Origin: Candidatus Dormiibacterota bacterium
GTDB taxonomy: Bacteria > Chloroflexota > Dormibacteria > Aeolococcales > Aeolococcaceae
Direction: 5' to 3'
Assembly (NCBI GenBank): GCA_003162415.1
Contig: PMOL01000004.1
Span: 606,942 to 670,941, forward strand
DNA: 64,000 bases
A program made the position numbers and the translations under genes. Position 1 is the stretch's first letter; the number at the start of each line of letters is the position of its first letter. The notes under the pieces were generated by a model. It was not told where the DNA came from. It saw only the letters and a program-made list of their open reading frames with translations, and did not search any database. Below, piece after piece: positions 1-7,071 of the stretch.

Positions 1-89
1 CAGAGCCACGCCACGTTGCCGTCGGGATCGACGAGTGCCGCAGTCCTCGAATCAGCGAGGAGCGCGTGCTCGCCGATGGCGTGCTGCAT
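1..89 (-). CDS. N-terminal fragment of a glycoside hydrolase family 15-like protein (partial)
   Basis: On the minus strand an ATG at 89-87 opens a frame that runs off the left edge of the window (29 codons visible). It reads MQHAIGEHALLADSRTAAL followed by V-D-P-D-G-N-V-A-W-L. This matches the N-terminal signature of the GH15 glucoamylase/trehalase family, usually (I)xDYALIGDxxTAALVxxDGSIDWL. Such cytosolic enzymes hydrolyse alpha-glucosides such as trehalose or dextrins. Only the first blade is visible, so substrate and catalytic glutamates cannot be judged. The call rests on motif memory over about 25 residues. Confidence 0.6.
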   Translation of the reverse strand, partial: MQHAIGEHALLADSRTAALVDPDGNVAWL

Positions 90-189
90 GCGGTCAGACT
101 AGCCGACGCGCTCGCTGAAAACGCTGCAAGAGGGCCGCTGCCCGCAGCCTCCTGAGCAACCATCGCGTGGTGCTGAAAGGACGCGCCGA

Positions 190-1395
190 TCAGGGGACGG
201 CGAGAGGAGGAATCGTGTCCGCGATGCTGGCGATCTTCTCGGCCCAGTTGGGGTCGCTCGCGTAGTCGACGTTCATCCCGCGCAGCGTTGGCCCGTGATA
301 GAACTGGCCGCCGAGCGTGAGGTAGTTGACCTCGATGAACTGCGCGACGTACTGGATGCACGCGTCGTAGCTCGTGAAGGTCATCGCATCACCGTTCGGG
401 TTCGCATCGTTGGCGCCAAAGCCGAACAGGTTGTGCTTGTTCAGCGCGATCCAGCTCGAGCCCCAGCCGGATTCGAGGATCGCGTGAGCGACGAAATAGC
501 GCGCGCTGACGTGGTACGTCGACTCCGCTTTGATGAAGCTGGCCCCGAGTCCGGCAAGTGGTGAACCGTTCAGGAATTGATCCAAGCTCGCGGCGGTCTC
601 GCCGCTCGGGGTGGTCAGGTTGGTGTCGATCGTGAAGAGCGGTCCGGGAACCGGCTGGTAGATCGCGTCTCGTGCGCGGGCGGCGGCGAGGGCGGCAACC
701 GCCGCGGCCAGCGCCTTCTGCGCCTGGGACACGTGAGAGTGCGCTGTGATATCGGCCTGCAGTAGGGTCTGCGTCTGCACCTTGATGATTGCCTGCTCCG
801 TCCGCGACTGCTCCTCCTCGGCAGCGAGCTGCGCGAGCGCGGCGGTGTGGTGCGCCAGCGTGCTGGTGGCCTTCTGCTCTTCAACGCCGATCCGCGCGAC
901 CAGCTGCTGGCTCGCCGATGAGATCTCGTTCACCTGCACATCTCTCTGAATCGCGGCGGCGATCGTGTTCGCTGAGATGATGTACGCGAGCATTGCCTGC
1001 GAACCGCCGTTCTCATAGGACTGCCGGAGGTACGCGGAGAGGTGCCCGCGATCCGCATCGAGCTCCGCGTTGACGGTGTGCAGGGTCGCTGTGTCGGTGG
1101 CGATGGTGACGTTCAGCGCGCCGATCTCGGTGTTGATCTGCGCGAGATGCGCGTTCGCAGCGGCAAGCGCGCTGCGCGCCAGAGCGAGGGCGCTGTCAGC
1201 GTTGTTGGCGGCATCCTTGGCGTTCTGCGCGTCGATCTTGGCGGCGGCGGCCGCCTGCTGCGCCTGGGTAAGGCTCGGTGTCGGCGTGGGTGATGGTCCC
1301 GCAGCGGCCGGTACCGCAATCAAGGTCAGCGCCAGCGCGAACGGCAGCGCGAGCGCGAGACGGTGACGGGCGAACGAAAACCTGGGGAGACGCAT
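190..1395 (-). CDS. Secreted coiled-coil peptidoglycan hydrolase with glucosaminidase domain
   Basis: 401 aa. Residues 1-33 form a Sec signal peptide (basic start, long Leu/Ala core, AxA-type end). About 40-240 is Ala/Gln/Glu-rich and predicted coiled coil, as in the helical N-domains of secreted cell-wall hydrolases and their regulators. About 275-395 resembles the glucosaminidase family (FlgJ/LytG/autolysin type): VAHAILESGWGSS carries the expected catalytic Glu, followed by KHNLFGFGA. It probably cleaves the glycan backbone of peptidoglycan outside the membrane, with the coiled coil controlling access. The gene stands alone, about 100 bp from the GH15-like start and transcribed the same way. 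The domain call is confident; the role in division or remodelling is inferred. Confidence 0.82.
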   Translation of the reverse strand: MRLPRFSFARHRLALALPFALALTLIAVPAAAGPSPTPTPSLTQAQQAAAAAKIDAQNAKDAANNADSALALARSALAAANAHLAQINTEIGALNVTIATDTATLHTVNAELDADRGHLSAYLRQSYENGGSQAMLAYIISANTIAAAIQRDVQVNEISSASQQLVARIGVEEQKATSTLAHHTAALAQLAAEEEQSRTEQAIIKVQTQTLLQADITAHSHVSQAQKALAAAVAALAAARARDAIYQPVPGPLFTIDTNLTTPSGETAASLDQFLNGSPLAGLGASFIKAESTYHVSARYFVAHAILESGWGSSWIALNKHNLFGFGANDANPNGDAMTFTSYDACIQYVAQFIEVNYLTLGGQFYHGPTLRGMNVDYASDPNWAEKIASIADTIPPLAVP

Positions 1396-1789
1396 CGCGG
1401 CCAGTCTCCCATCGGGGGCAGGGGCGCCCTGCCCATGTCATCGCGCCGTGACCGGCCGTGACGACGGCGTCACACGACCGCGTGCGGAACATCCGAGGAG
1501 CGCTCCCGAGGGGGACAGGACGCCACCCGCGCCACCGCAACAGGCTCCATTCTGCGACGACGGACAGGAGATCATCCGGTCCGCTGCTCAGCTTGGCCGC
1601 TCCCTCGTTCGCGCAAGCAGATTGTCGCGCTCTCTCGGTCGCTATCAAATTCGCTGCGGCCCGGACGATCTCCTGTCCGTAGGCTGCGTGGTGGCGTAGC
1701 GGCAGCGGCGCGGAGACCTCCTGTCCGTCGTCGCACGGTGAGCCATGACGCGGAGCCGAGGTGCCTCCCGTCCCCATCGCGGAGCAGAG
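1396..1789. other. 394-bp intergenic region without a convincing gene
   Basis: The region lies between the start of the glucosaminidase gene and the stop of the zinc-ribbon gene. Open frames cross it on both strands, but none has a recognisable product, a good ribosome binding site or clear third-position GC bias. Its notable content is the three-arm inverted repeat at 1553-1735, listed separately. The promoter of the minus-strand glucosaminidase gene should lie near its left edge, but I cannot pick clear -10/-35 boxes. Confidence 0.5.
1553..1735. repeat. Three-arm inverted/direct repeat in noncoding DNA
   Basis: The sequence ACGGACAGGAGATC with its flanks occurs once on the plus strand (arm L, 1553-1587) and twice on the minus strand (arm R1, 1653-1680; arm R2, 1715-1735). 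L and R1 complement each other over about 28 bp with three mismatches. L and R2 complement over about 21 bp with one mismatch (TGCGACGACGGACAGGAG core). L could therefore pair with either R1 or R2 but not both. Loops are about 65 and 127 nt. Function is unknown: candidates are a dispersed repeat, a transcript-end structure or a two-state RNA switch. Confidence 0.6.
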
Positions 1790-1984
1790 CTAGGAGGCCT
1801 TGCGCTCCAGCAGGCGGCGACGGACCCCGTCCGATGCGACAAGCTCTACCGCGGAGCGAGGTCCGCAGCCGGGGCAGATCCGGTGCCCGCCGACCGACTC
1901 ACCATCGGCGCCGTAGTACAGCACCGAGAGCATCTCGCCCTTGCAGAACGGGCAACGGTCGGAGGTTTCCGGGTTCGTCTCCAT
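1790..1984 (-). CDS. Small zinc-ribbon protein
   Basis: 64 aa from ATG 1984. Two CxxC knuckles, CPFC (residues 11-14) and CPGC (37-40), separated by 22 residues, predict one zinc ribbon binding a single Zn2+. The C-terminus is basic (VRRRLLERK). The open frame extends much further upstream, but that part is antisense to rsmG and lacks sense. The chosen start leaves about 100 bp to the divergent rsmG start, enough for promoters. There is no close family match I can name; small proteins of this kind bind nucleic acid or act as adaptors. Conserved hypothetical. Confidence 0.55.
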   Translation of the reverse strand: METNPETSDRCPFCKGEMLSVLYYGADGESVGGHRICPGCGPRSAVELVASDGVRRRLLERKAS

Positions 1985-2084
1985 CGCTCCACTGCATGAT
2001 CGCATGGAGACGGTCGGTCGGGGAGCCAATCGGGCCACCGTCACCGACCCGACACGCTCCGGCGCGGGCGCTACGCTCGGCGCC

Positions 2085-2732
2085 ATGGGGCCGCTGCCGA
2101 CCGGTGACGTGAACGCGATTCTCGACGCGTACCTCGACGAACTCGACCGGTGGTCTGCGCGGCTGAACCTCACCTCCATCCCGCGAGACCGGATGTGGGC
2201 GCGCAACATCGTCGAGGTCCAGGAGTTGCTCGACGTGGCCGCCCCACCGGCTGGAGGCAGGGTCGTGGATATCGGATCGGGGGGCGGCGTGCCGGGACTG
2301 GTGATCGCCATCCTGCGGCGCGACCTGTCGGTGACGCTGATCGATTCCGACCAGCGCAAGACCGGCTTTCTCATCCACGTCGCCGGACTGCTCGGCCTCA
2401 GCGGTGTGGTTGTCGAGGCGATGCGCGCCGAGGACGCGGGGCGCCGTGCCGGTATGCGCGAGGCGTTCGACGTGGCGACCTCCCGGGCGACCGCGCCGCC
2501 CCCGGTGCTGTGCGAGCTTGCGCTGCCGCTGGTCGGGGTCGGTGGACAGCTCTGCGCGCTGGTCACCGGCGCACCCCGGGCGCTGGCCGCCTGCGCCTTA
2601 GCAGCGTCAGCGTGCGGTGGCGGCGCTCCCGAGGCCCCCACGCTGGGCCTGCTCCGCGTCCGCAAGGTGGCACCCACCCCCGAGCAGTACCCTCGCCGGC
2701 CGGGAACCCCGAAGCGTCATCCGATCAGCTGA
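2085..2732 (+). CDS. rsmG: 16S rRNA (guanine-N7) methyltransferase RsmG (GidB)
   Basis: 215 aa, the usual family length. RsmG methylates G527 of 16S rRNA from S-adenosylmethionine, and its loss gives low-level streptomycin resistance. The SAM-binding motif is VVDIGSGGGVPGLVIAI, then LIDSDQRKTGFL, both hallmarks of RsmG; the N-terminal helices with WSARLNLTSI also fit. The frame is open back to 1941, but the ATG at 2085 gives the normal N-terminus and avoids overlap with the zinc-ribbon gene. Its end overlaps the end of convergent murE by 8 bp. It is not beside mnmG or parAB, where rsmG often lies. Confidence 0.88.
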   Translation: MGPLPTGDVNAILDAYLDELDRWSARLNLTSIPRDRMWARNIVEVQELLDVAAPPAGGRVVDIGSGGGVPGLVIAILRRDLSVTLIDSDQRKTGFLIHVAGLLGLSGVVVEAMRAEDAGRRAGMREAFDVATSRATAPPPVLCELALPLVGVGGQLCALVTGAPRALAACALAASACGGGAPEAPTLGLLRVRKVAPTPEQYPRRPGTPKRHPIS

Positions 2733-4251
2733 TCCGCCGCCGGAGCGCCGCGATCACCACCGCCCGCTCATCCCACGGGACTTCGCCGGTGGCGGTCTCG
2801 AGAGTCTTCTCGTGCCCCTTCCCGGCTGCGAGCACCGTGTCGCCCGGTGCCGCATTGGCGATGGCGTAGGCGATCGCATCGACGCGGTCCGGGATGACGA
2901 ACACGTTGCGGCCGCGCTCGCCGCCGGCGGCCACGGCACCCTGCGCGATCTGCTCGAGGATGAGCGTGCGGTCCTCGCCGCGCGGGTCCTCGTCGGTGAT
3001 CACGCTGATATCGGCCAGCCGCGCCGCCACCGATCCCATGGCCGGCCGTTTCTCGAGGTCGCGTTCGCCGGCCGAGCCAAAGACCACCCAGAGCCGGCCC
3101 GATGTCGTCCCGCGAAGCTCGTGGAGCACAGTCTCGAGCGCGTCGGCGGTGTGCGCGTAGTCCACCACAACCGCGAACGGCTGGCCCATCTCCACCAGCT
3201 CCATGCGTCCGGTCACCGCGGCGGCCGCCTCGAGGCCTCGCACCGCACTCCCGAGATCTGCTCCGGTCGCGCAGGCCGCCGCCAGCGCCGCCAGCGCGTT
3301 GCGCACATTGAAGGTCCCGGCGATGCCGAGCCGGATCGGGACCATGCCCCACGGGGTCTGCGCGGTGAAGCGGACCGCCGAAGGCTCGGCGACGATGTCC
3401 TCAGCCCGGAGATCCGCTGGGACGCCCGGCTGGTCGGTGTACGTGAGCCGGGTGGCGACCGGGATGGCGGCGAGTTGCGGGAATCCGAACGGGTCACCTG
3501 CATCCAGCACGGCGATGCCGTCGGGTTTCGTTGAAACGCGCTCGAGGAGGCGCGCCTTGGCCGCCAGGTAGCGGTCCCGGGTGCCGTGGAGCTCGAGGTG
3601 CTCGGTCGTGATCCGGGTGAAGACCGCTGCGCGGAACTCCACGCCATCAGCGCGCTGCATCTCCAGCGCGTGAGACGAGGTCTCGAGCGCGACGTGCGTG
3701 CAGCCGGCATCACGGATACGGGCAAGCTCGCGCTGCAACTCTGGCGCCTCGGGGGTTGTCTGCCGCGAGGGATTGGTGGTGACGTCGTCGCCGGTGCGGC
3801 GGTCGACGGTGGTGACCGACGCGGCGGCAATGCCAGCGGCACGCCATGCGTGCCAGAGCAGCGTCGCGGTTGTCGTCTTTCCGTCGGTCCCGGTGATCCC
3901 GACGACGCACAGGGACCGGCTCGGGTGGTCGTAAAAGGCTGCCGCCAGCTGGGACAGCGCCAGCCTCGAGTTGCCGACCGCGATCACCGGGATTCGAGCC
4001 TCGCGAGACCCGGCCGGGACCCGCTCGGCCACCACCGCCACCGCCCCGCGCCGGATCGCGTCGTCGATGAATTGATGGCCGTCGGCGCGCAGGCCCGATA
4101 TCGCAACGAAGAGGCTGCCAGGCGTCACGGCGCGTGAGTCCGATTCGATCGCGGCGACCTCGAGCCCGTCGCCCGAGGGCGGGAGCGCGCTGTCGATCCC
4201 GGCCGCGCCGAGCAGGGTCGCAAGTGGGCGCGCCGCACGCGTCGGATGCAC
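2725..4251 (-). CDS. murE: UDP-N-acetylmuramyl-tripeptide synthetase MurE
   Basis: 508 aa Mur ligase, cytosolic. It adds the third amino acid to UDP-MurNAc-L-Ala-D-Glu with ATP. Domain order is N-terminal UMP-binding domain (SDSRAVTPGSLFVA, about 38-50), central ATPase domain with P-loop GTDGKTTT at 121-128, TTPEAPELQ and ETSSHAL substrate segments, and C-terminal ligand-binding domain with DYAHTADALE and FGSAGERDLEKRP. The position that in DAP-type enzymes reads DNPR is here DEDPR. The Arg is kept, so meso-DAP or a related diamino acid is likely, but the acceptor is not proven. No murF, mraY or other division-cluster gene is adjacent. Confidence 0.92.
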   Translation of the reverse strand: MHPTRAARPLATLLGAAGIDSALPPSGDGLEVAAIESDSRAVTPGSLFVAISGLRADGHQFIDDAIRRGAVAVVAERVPAGSREARIPVIAVGNSRLALSQLAAAFYDHPSRSLCVVGITGTDGKTTTATLLWHAWRAAGIAAASVTTVDRRTGDDVTTNPSRQTTPEAPELQRELARIRDAGCTHVALETSSHALEMQRADGVEFRAAVFTRITTEHLELHGTRDRYLAAKARLLERVSTKPDGIAVLDAGDPFGFPQLAAIPVATRLTYTDQPGVPADLRAEDIVAEPSAVRFTAQTPWGMVPIRLGIAGTFNVRNALAALAAACATGADLGSAVRGLEAAAAVTGRMELVEMGQPFAVVVDYAHTADALETVLHELRGTTSGRLWVVFGSAGERDLEKRPAMGSVAARLADISVITDEDPRGEDRTLILEQIAQGAVAAGGERGRNVFVIPDRVDAIAYAIANAAPGDTVLAAGKGHEKTLETATGEVPWDERAVVIAALRRRIS

Positions 4252-4282
4252 CGTCGCAGTCTATGGTAGGGTCGCTCCGGTC

Positions 4283-4612
4283 ATGGCTGGAAAGAAGCAG
4301 AAGCGGGATGGCGGCGCGCCGGTCTCGCTGGCAGACGCGCTGACCGCGACGCGCGCGGCTCGGCGTCGTGTCCTGGCTCTGGCGGAACGGCTGGAGGAAA
4401 CGGAACGCACCATCCTCGCTGCCATGGCACCGGCCCCGGCGCCACCGGCGGTGACCACCACACCGGCGAAGCGCCCAGTCGGCAGGCCACCCAAAGCAGC
4501 AGCCAGCACCGCGACCGCCAAGCGTCCGGTCGGCAGGCCGAGGACTCGCAGCGCCCCCGCGGCAGCACCGGCGACCCGACGCAGGCCGGTTGGCCGTCCC
4601 CCGAAGAGCTGA
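4283..4612 (+). CDS. Small AT-hook-like DNA-binding protein with three GRP motifs
   Basis: 109 aa, starting 31 bp from the divergent murE start. Residues 1-50 form a charged helical segment (ALTATRAARRRVLALAERLEE) that may be a short coiled coil. The rest is Ala/Pro/Thr-rich linker with three copies of a KRPVGRPPK-type motif (about 64-71, 83-90 and 101-108). The core R-G/P-R-P matches the AT-hook that inserts into the minor groove of AT-rich DNA. Small bacterial proteins of this architecture are suspected nucleoid or regulatory proteins. Function here is unproven; the tandem motif is seen directly. Confidence 0.65.
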   Translation: MAGKKQKRDGGAPVSLADALTATRAARRRVLALAERLEETERTILAAMAPAPAPPAVTTTPAKRPVGRPPKAAASTATAKRPVGRPRTRSAPAAAPATRRRPVGRPPKS

Positions 4613-4667
4613 ACCGAATCCAGACCGTCTAGGTCAAGTTTCGACAGGTTTTGGGTAGACTAGTTGC

Positions 4668-5858
4668 ATGGCCAAGTCCTCCCGCGACCTCCTCGACGAC
4701 GCACGGAGCACCGTCCCGGAGGTTTCTCCGCAACAGGTTCGCGCCGCAGCGGGATCCCGGACCCTCATCGACGTCCGCGAGCGCAACGAGTTCGACGAGG
4801 GCTACATCCCCGGCGCGGTGCACCTGAGCAAGGGATTCATCGAGACGCGTATCGAGGACTCCGTCCCTAGGCGCGACACGCCGATCACCCTGTACTGCGC
4901 GGGTGGGGTTCGCTCCCTGCTCGCCGCCCGAGCCCTCCAGGAGCTCGGCTACACCGACGTGCAGTCGATGGCGGGCGGCTACGGTGCGTGGAAGCAGGCT
5001 GGCTTCGACTTCATCGTGCCGCGGGTCCTGTCCGCACAGCAGCAGCAGCGCTACAGCCGCCACCTGCTCATCCCCGAGATCGGGGTTGAGGGGCAGGCCA
5101 AGCTGCTCGACGCGCGCGTGCTCCTCATCGGCGCCGGTGGCCTCGGTAGCCCGGCCGCGCTCTATCTCGCGGCCGCGGGGGTCGGCACGATCGGATTCGT
5201 CGACTTCGATACCGTCGATCGCAGCAACCTGCAACGCCAGATCCTCCACACCGAGGATCGGATCGGGATGCTCAAGACCGCATCCGCCCGCATCGCGCTC
5301 ACCGCGCTCAACAGCGACGTCCGCGTGGTCGAGCACAACGTGGTGCTCAGCGGCGAGAACGCGCGCGAGATCTTCGACCAGTACGACATCATCGTCAACG
5401 GCTGCGACAACTTCCCGACGCGATACCTCGCCAATGATGTGGCCATCTTTGCCAAAAAGCCGATGGTCGACGGCGGGATCTTCCGCTTCGAAGGACAGGT
5501 CACCACGGTGGTGCCGTTCCAGTCGCCGTGCTACCGCTGCCGTTACCCCTCGCCGCCACCGCCGGAGGAGGCTCCGTCCTGCGCCGAAGCGGGCGTGCTC
5601 GGTGTGCTTCCGGGGATCGTCGGTGTTCTCCAGGCGACCGAGGTCATCAAGCTGATCACCGGTGCCGGCGACCTGCTCGCCGGACGGCTGCTCCACATCG
5701 ATGCGCTGGCCATGAAGTTCCGCGAGTTCCGCGTCCCGCGTGACCCGCAGTGCCCGGTGTGCGGGGAGAATCCCACCATCACCGAGCCCATCGACTACGA
5801 GGGGTTCTGCGCCGCTCCCGCATCGGTCGCCACCGAGGCGGTGGGCGTTCCCGCGTAA
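4668..5858 (+). CDS. Rhodanese-MoeB/ThiF fusion sulfur-carrier activating enzyme (rhodanese first)
   Basis: 396 aa. Residues 20-115 are a rhodanese domain with active-site Cys77 in YCAGGVRS. Residues 125-390 are a ThiF/MoeB E1-like adenylyltransferase: GAGGLGSPAALYLAAAG nucleotide loop at 155-171, DRSNLQRQIL, zinc knuckles C288-x2-C291 and C362-x2-C365, and Cys305 in the crossover loop. Such enzymes adenylate the C-terminal Gly of ThiS/MoaD-like proteins, and the rhodanese passes on sulfur, for molybdopterin, thiamine or cysteine synthesis. MoeZ/MOCS3 proteins have the reverse order (ThiF then rhodanese). No sulfur-carrier gene lies nearby, so the pathway is open. It ends 17 bp before the 141-bp repeat element. 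Confidence 0.85.
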   Translation: MAKSSRDLLDDARSTVPEVSPQQVRAAAGSRTLIDVRERNEFDEGYIPGAVHLSKGFIETRIEDSVPRRDTPITLYCAGGVRSLLAARALQELGYTDVQSMAGGYGAWKQAGFDFIVPRVLSAQQQQRYSRHLLIPEIGVEGQAKLLDARVLLIGAGGLGSPAALYLAAAGVGTIGFVDFDTVDRSNLQRQILHTEDRIGMLKTASARIALTALNSDVRVVEHNVVLSGENAREIFDQYDIIVNGCDNFPTRYLANDVAIFAKKPMVDGGIFRFEGQVTTVVPFQSPCYRCRYPSPPPPEEAPSCAEAGVLGVLPGIVGVLQATEVIKLITGAGDLLAGRLLHIDALAMKFREFRVPRDPQCPVCGENPTITEPIDYEGFCAAPASVATEAVGVPA

Positions 5859-5875
5859 GCTCCGCACGCGACGGA

Positions 5876-6016
5876 CTGACCCGGGGCCTGTCGGAGCGGG
5901 GACCCCTCGCCGCTCAGCTGCCCGGTCTGACTCCTCACTGCCCAGTGTTCTGGGGACGTCCTGCGCGGCGCCGGTCAACAGATCGGCGCTTCCCCCCGCT
6001 CCGCCACCCGGATCAG
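5876..6016 (+). repeat. 141-bp dispersed element, copy A, with terminal inverted repeats
   Basis: It begins CTGACCCGGG and ends CCCGGATCAG. The outer inverted repeat is GGACTGAxCCGGG at 5873-5885 and 6007-6019 with one mismatch. The inner stem is CGGAGCGGGG (5892-5901) with CCCCGCTCCG (5994-6003). The body matches copy B (52008-52148, opposite strand) over its whole length at roughly 85 percent by eye, with identical total length. No open frame of note and no flanking target duplication are seen. It sits 17 bp after the moeB-like stop. Confidence 0.8.
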
Positions 6017-6044
6017 TCCTCGTGCTGCGTTAGGCGACGCAGAC

Positions 6045-6086
6045 CGGCGAGGGGTCCCCGCTCCGACAGGCCCCGGGTCAGTCCGT
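6045..6086 (-). repeat. Partial inverted copy of the left end of the 141-bp element
   Basis: This 42-bp segment is an exact reverse complement of 5871-5912. It includes five bases (ACGGA) that lie outside the element proper at copy A. Inclusion of flanking sequence argues that it arose by local inverted duplication, such as template switching, after copy A was in place, rather than by separate insertion. Its outer end covers the last codons and stop of the Trm112 gene. Confidence 0.8.
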
Positions 6087-6278
6087 TGCGTGCGGCGCAG
6101 CGTTTCCGTCCGGATCCAGAGTTTCGGCCTCGCTGATGAGCATCACCGGGATGCCGTTGTCGACCCGGTAGCGCAGGTGGCAGGCGTCACAGCGCAGGGA
6201 CTCCGGCTCGACCACCAGCGGTCCGCGGCAGCGAGGACAGGCAAGGATGTCGAGGAGATCCTTGGGGAGCTGACTCAC
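6078..6278 (-). CDS. Trm112-like zinc-ribbon protein (UPF0434 type)
   Basis: 66 aa. LLDILACPRCRGPL followed by LRCDACHLRYRVDNGIPVML is the typical bacterial Trm112/UPF0434 pattern: two CxxC pairs and the invariant NGIPVML end. Eukaryotic and archaeal Trm112 activate methyltransferases; bacterial partners are largely unknown. Its ATG overlaps the TGA of the upstream hydrolase gene by 4 bp, so the two are probably co-translated. The last codons and stop lie inside the inverted arm of the repeat locus, so the C-terminal residues may have been remodelled by that event. Confidence 0.85.
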   Translation of the reverse strand: MSQLPKDLLDILACPRCRGPLVVEPESLRCDACHLRYRVDNGIPVMLISEAETLDPDGNAAPHATD

Positions 6279-7054
6279 GGCGCCATTTTCGCCGGAACGA
6301 GGAAGCTCGCGAGCTGATCGCTGACCGCGCGGGGCAGTTCGAGGTTGCTGAGGTGCCCGCAGTCGAGCTCGACCGAGCGCGCTCCCGGGATGCCGTCAGC
6401 TATGGCAAGAACTTCAGAGGTCGGGATGATCGCATCCTGGGTGCCGGCGATGACCAGCGTCGGGACGTTGATGGACCCGAGCAGCGCGTTGCTGTCGGGG
6501 CGGGCGGCCATCGCGCGCTGCGCGAACGCGATTCCCGCGGGGGTGCATCGCCGGATACGTCCGCGTACCGGGTCGACGATGTGTGCCTCGGCCTGCGCAT
6601 GCGGGCTCAGCAGGCGCGCCACCATCGGCTCGACGATCGACTCGACCGATTGCTCGCGCTCCACGCGTTCCGCCATCACCAGGCGGTCCTCGCGCGGTCC
6701 CACGGCGTCGACACCCGCGCGCGTGTTGCAGAGCGCCAGAGCCCGGATGCGTTCCGGCGCCATGCGCCATAGGGCGAAAGCGAGGTAACCGCCCATCGAG
6801 ATGCCGACGACAGCGACGCGGTCAATGTGTCGTGAATCGAGTGCCTCGAGCACCGCGGTCGCGAACCCGTCGAGCGTGGGCTCGCGCTGGGGCGGCGCCG
6901 GCGAGTCGCCGCAGCCCCACAGGTCGACGCGGATGCAGCGCATGCTCTCGGAGAGCGCGGCGACCTGGTGGTCCCACTGCGAGGCGTCCAGGGTGAACGC
7001 GTGGAGGAAGAGCACCGCTTCGCCAGTTCCCGTGTCGTGGATGGCCGGCAGCAT
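6275..7054 (-). CDS. Alpha/beta-fold hydrolase
   Basis: 259 aa, cytosolic (no signal peptide). It shows the oxyanion-side LHAFTLDASQWDHQ motif, the nucleophile elbow GISMGG (about residue 93-98), the acid in AGTQDAIIP (about 210) and the catalytic His in DCGHLSNLE (about 235). The pattern resembles 3-oxoadipate enol-lactonase and other small-ester hydrolases, but no aromatic-degradation genes are near, so the substrate stays open. It is 17 bp downstream of the DEAD-box helicase stop and overlaps the Trm112 gene by 4 bp, forming a three-gene minus-strand unit. Confidence 0.8.
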   Translation of the reverse strand: MLPAIHDTGTGEAVLFLHAFTLDASQWDHQVAALSESMRCIRVDLWGCGDSPAPPQREPTLDGFATAVLEALDSRHIDRVAVVGISMGGYLAFALWRMAPERIRALALCNTRAGVDAVGPREDRLVMAERVEREQSVESIVEPMVARLLSPHAQAEAHIVDPVRGRIRRCTPAGIAFAQRAMAARPDSNALLGSINVPTLVIAGTQDAIIPTSEVLAIADGIPGARSVELDCGHLSNLELPRAVSDQLASFLVPAKMAP

Positions 7055-7071
7055 GTCTGTCCGCGCGGACT

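Larger units (their letters stand above)
5871..6086. terminator. Long hairpin locus formed by a perfect 42-bp inverted repeat between convergent genes
   Basis: Positions 5871-5912 and 6045-6086 are exact reverse complements over 42 bp, enclosing 132 bp. The left arm is the left end of the 141-bp element plus five flanking bases; the right arm includes the stop codon of the Trm112 gene (6078-6080). The two genes converge here. A transcript from either side would form a very stable stem, so a bidirectional terminator or 3-prime-end stabiliser is the simplest reading. There is no U-tract, so it is not a classic intrinsic terminator. Confidence 0.6.

Noticed and set aside
1196..1777. 193-aa minus-strand frame over the glucosaminidase start and intergenic repeat
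   Set aside because: No recognisable product or ribosome binding site. It crosses the inverted repeat and overlaps the real gene in another frame.
4629..5978. 449-aa open frame antisense to the rhodanese-MoeB gene
   Set aside because: It is a GC-rich shadow: the plus-strand protein has complete catalytic motifs while the antisense product has none and is Arg/Gly/Asp-rich.
5876..6016. Classic MITE insertion with target-site duplication
   Set aside because: Terminal inverted repeats exist, but neither copy has a clear flanking duplication and no transposase is in the window, so mobility is not claimed.
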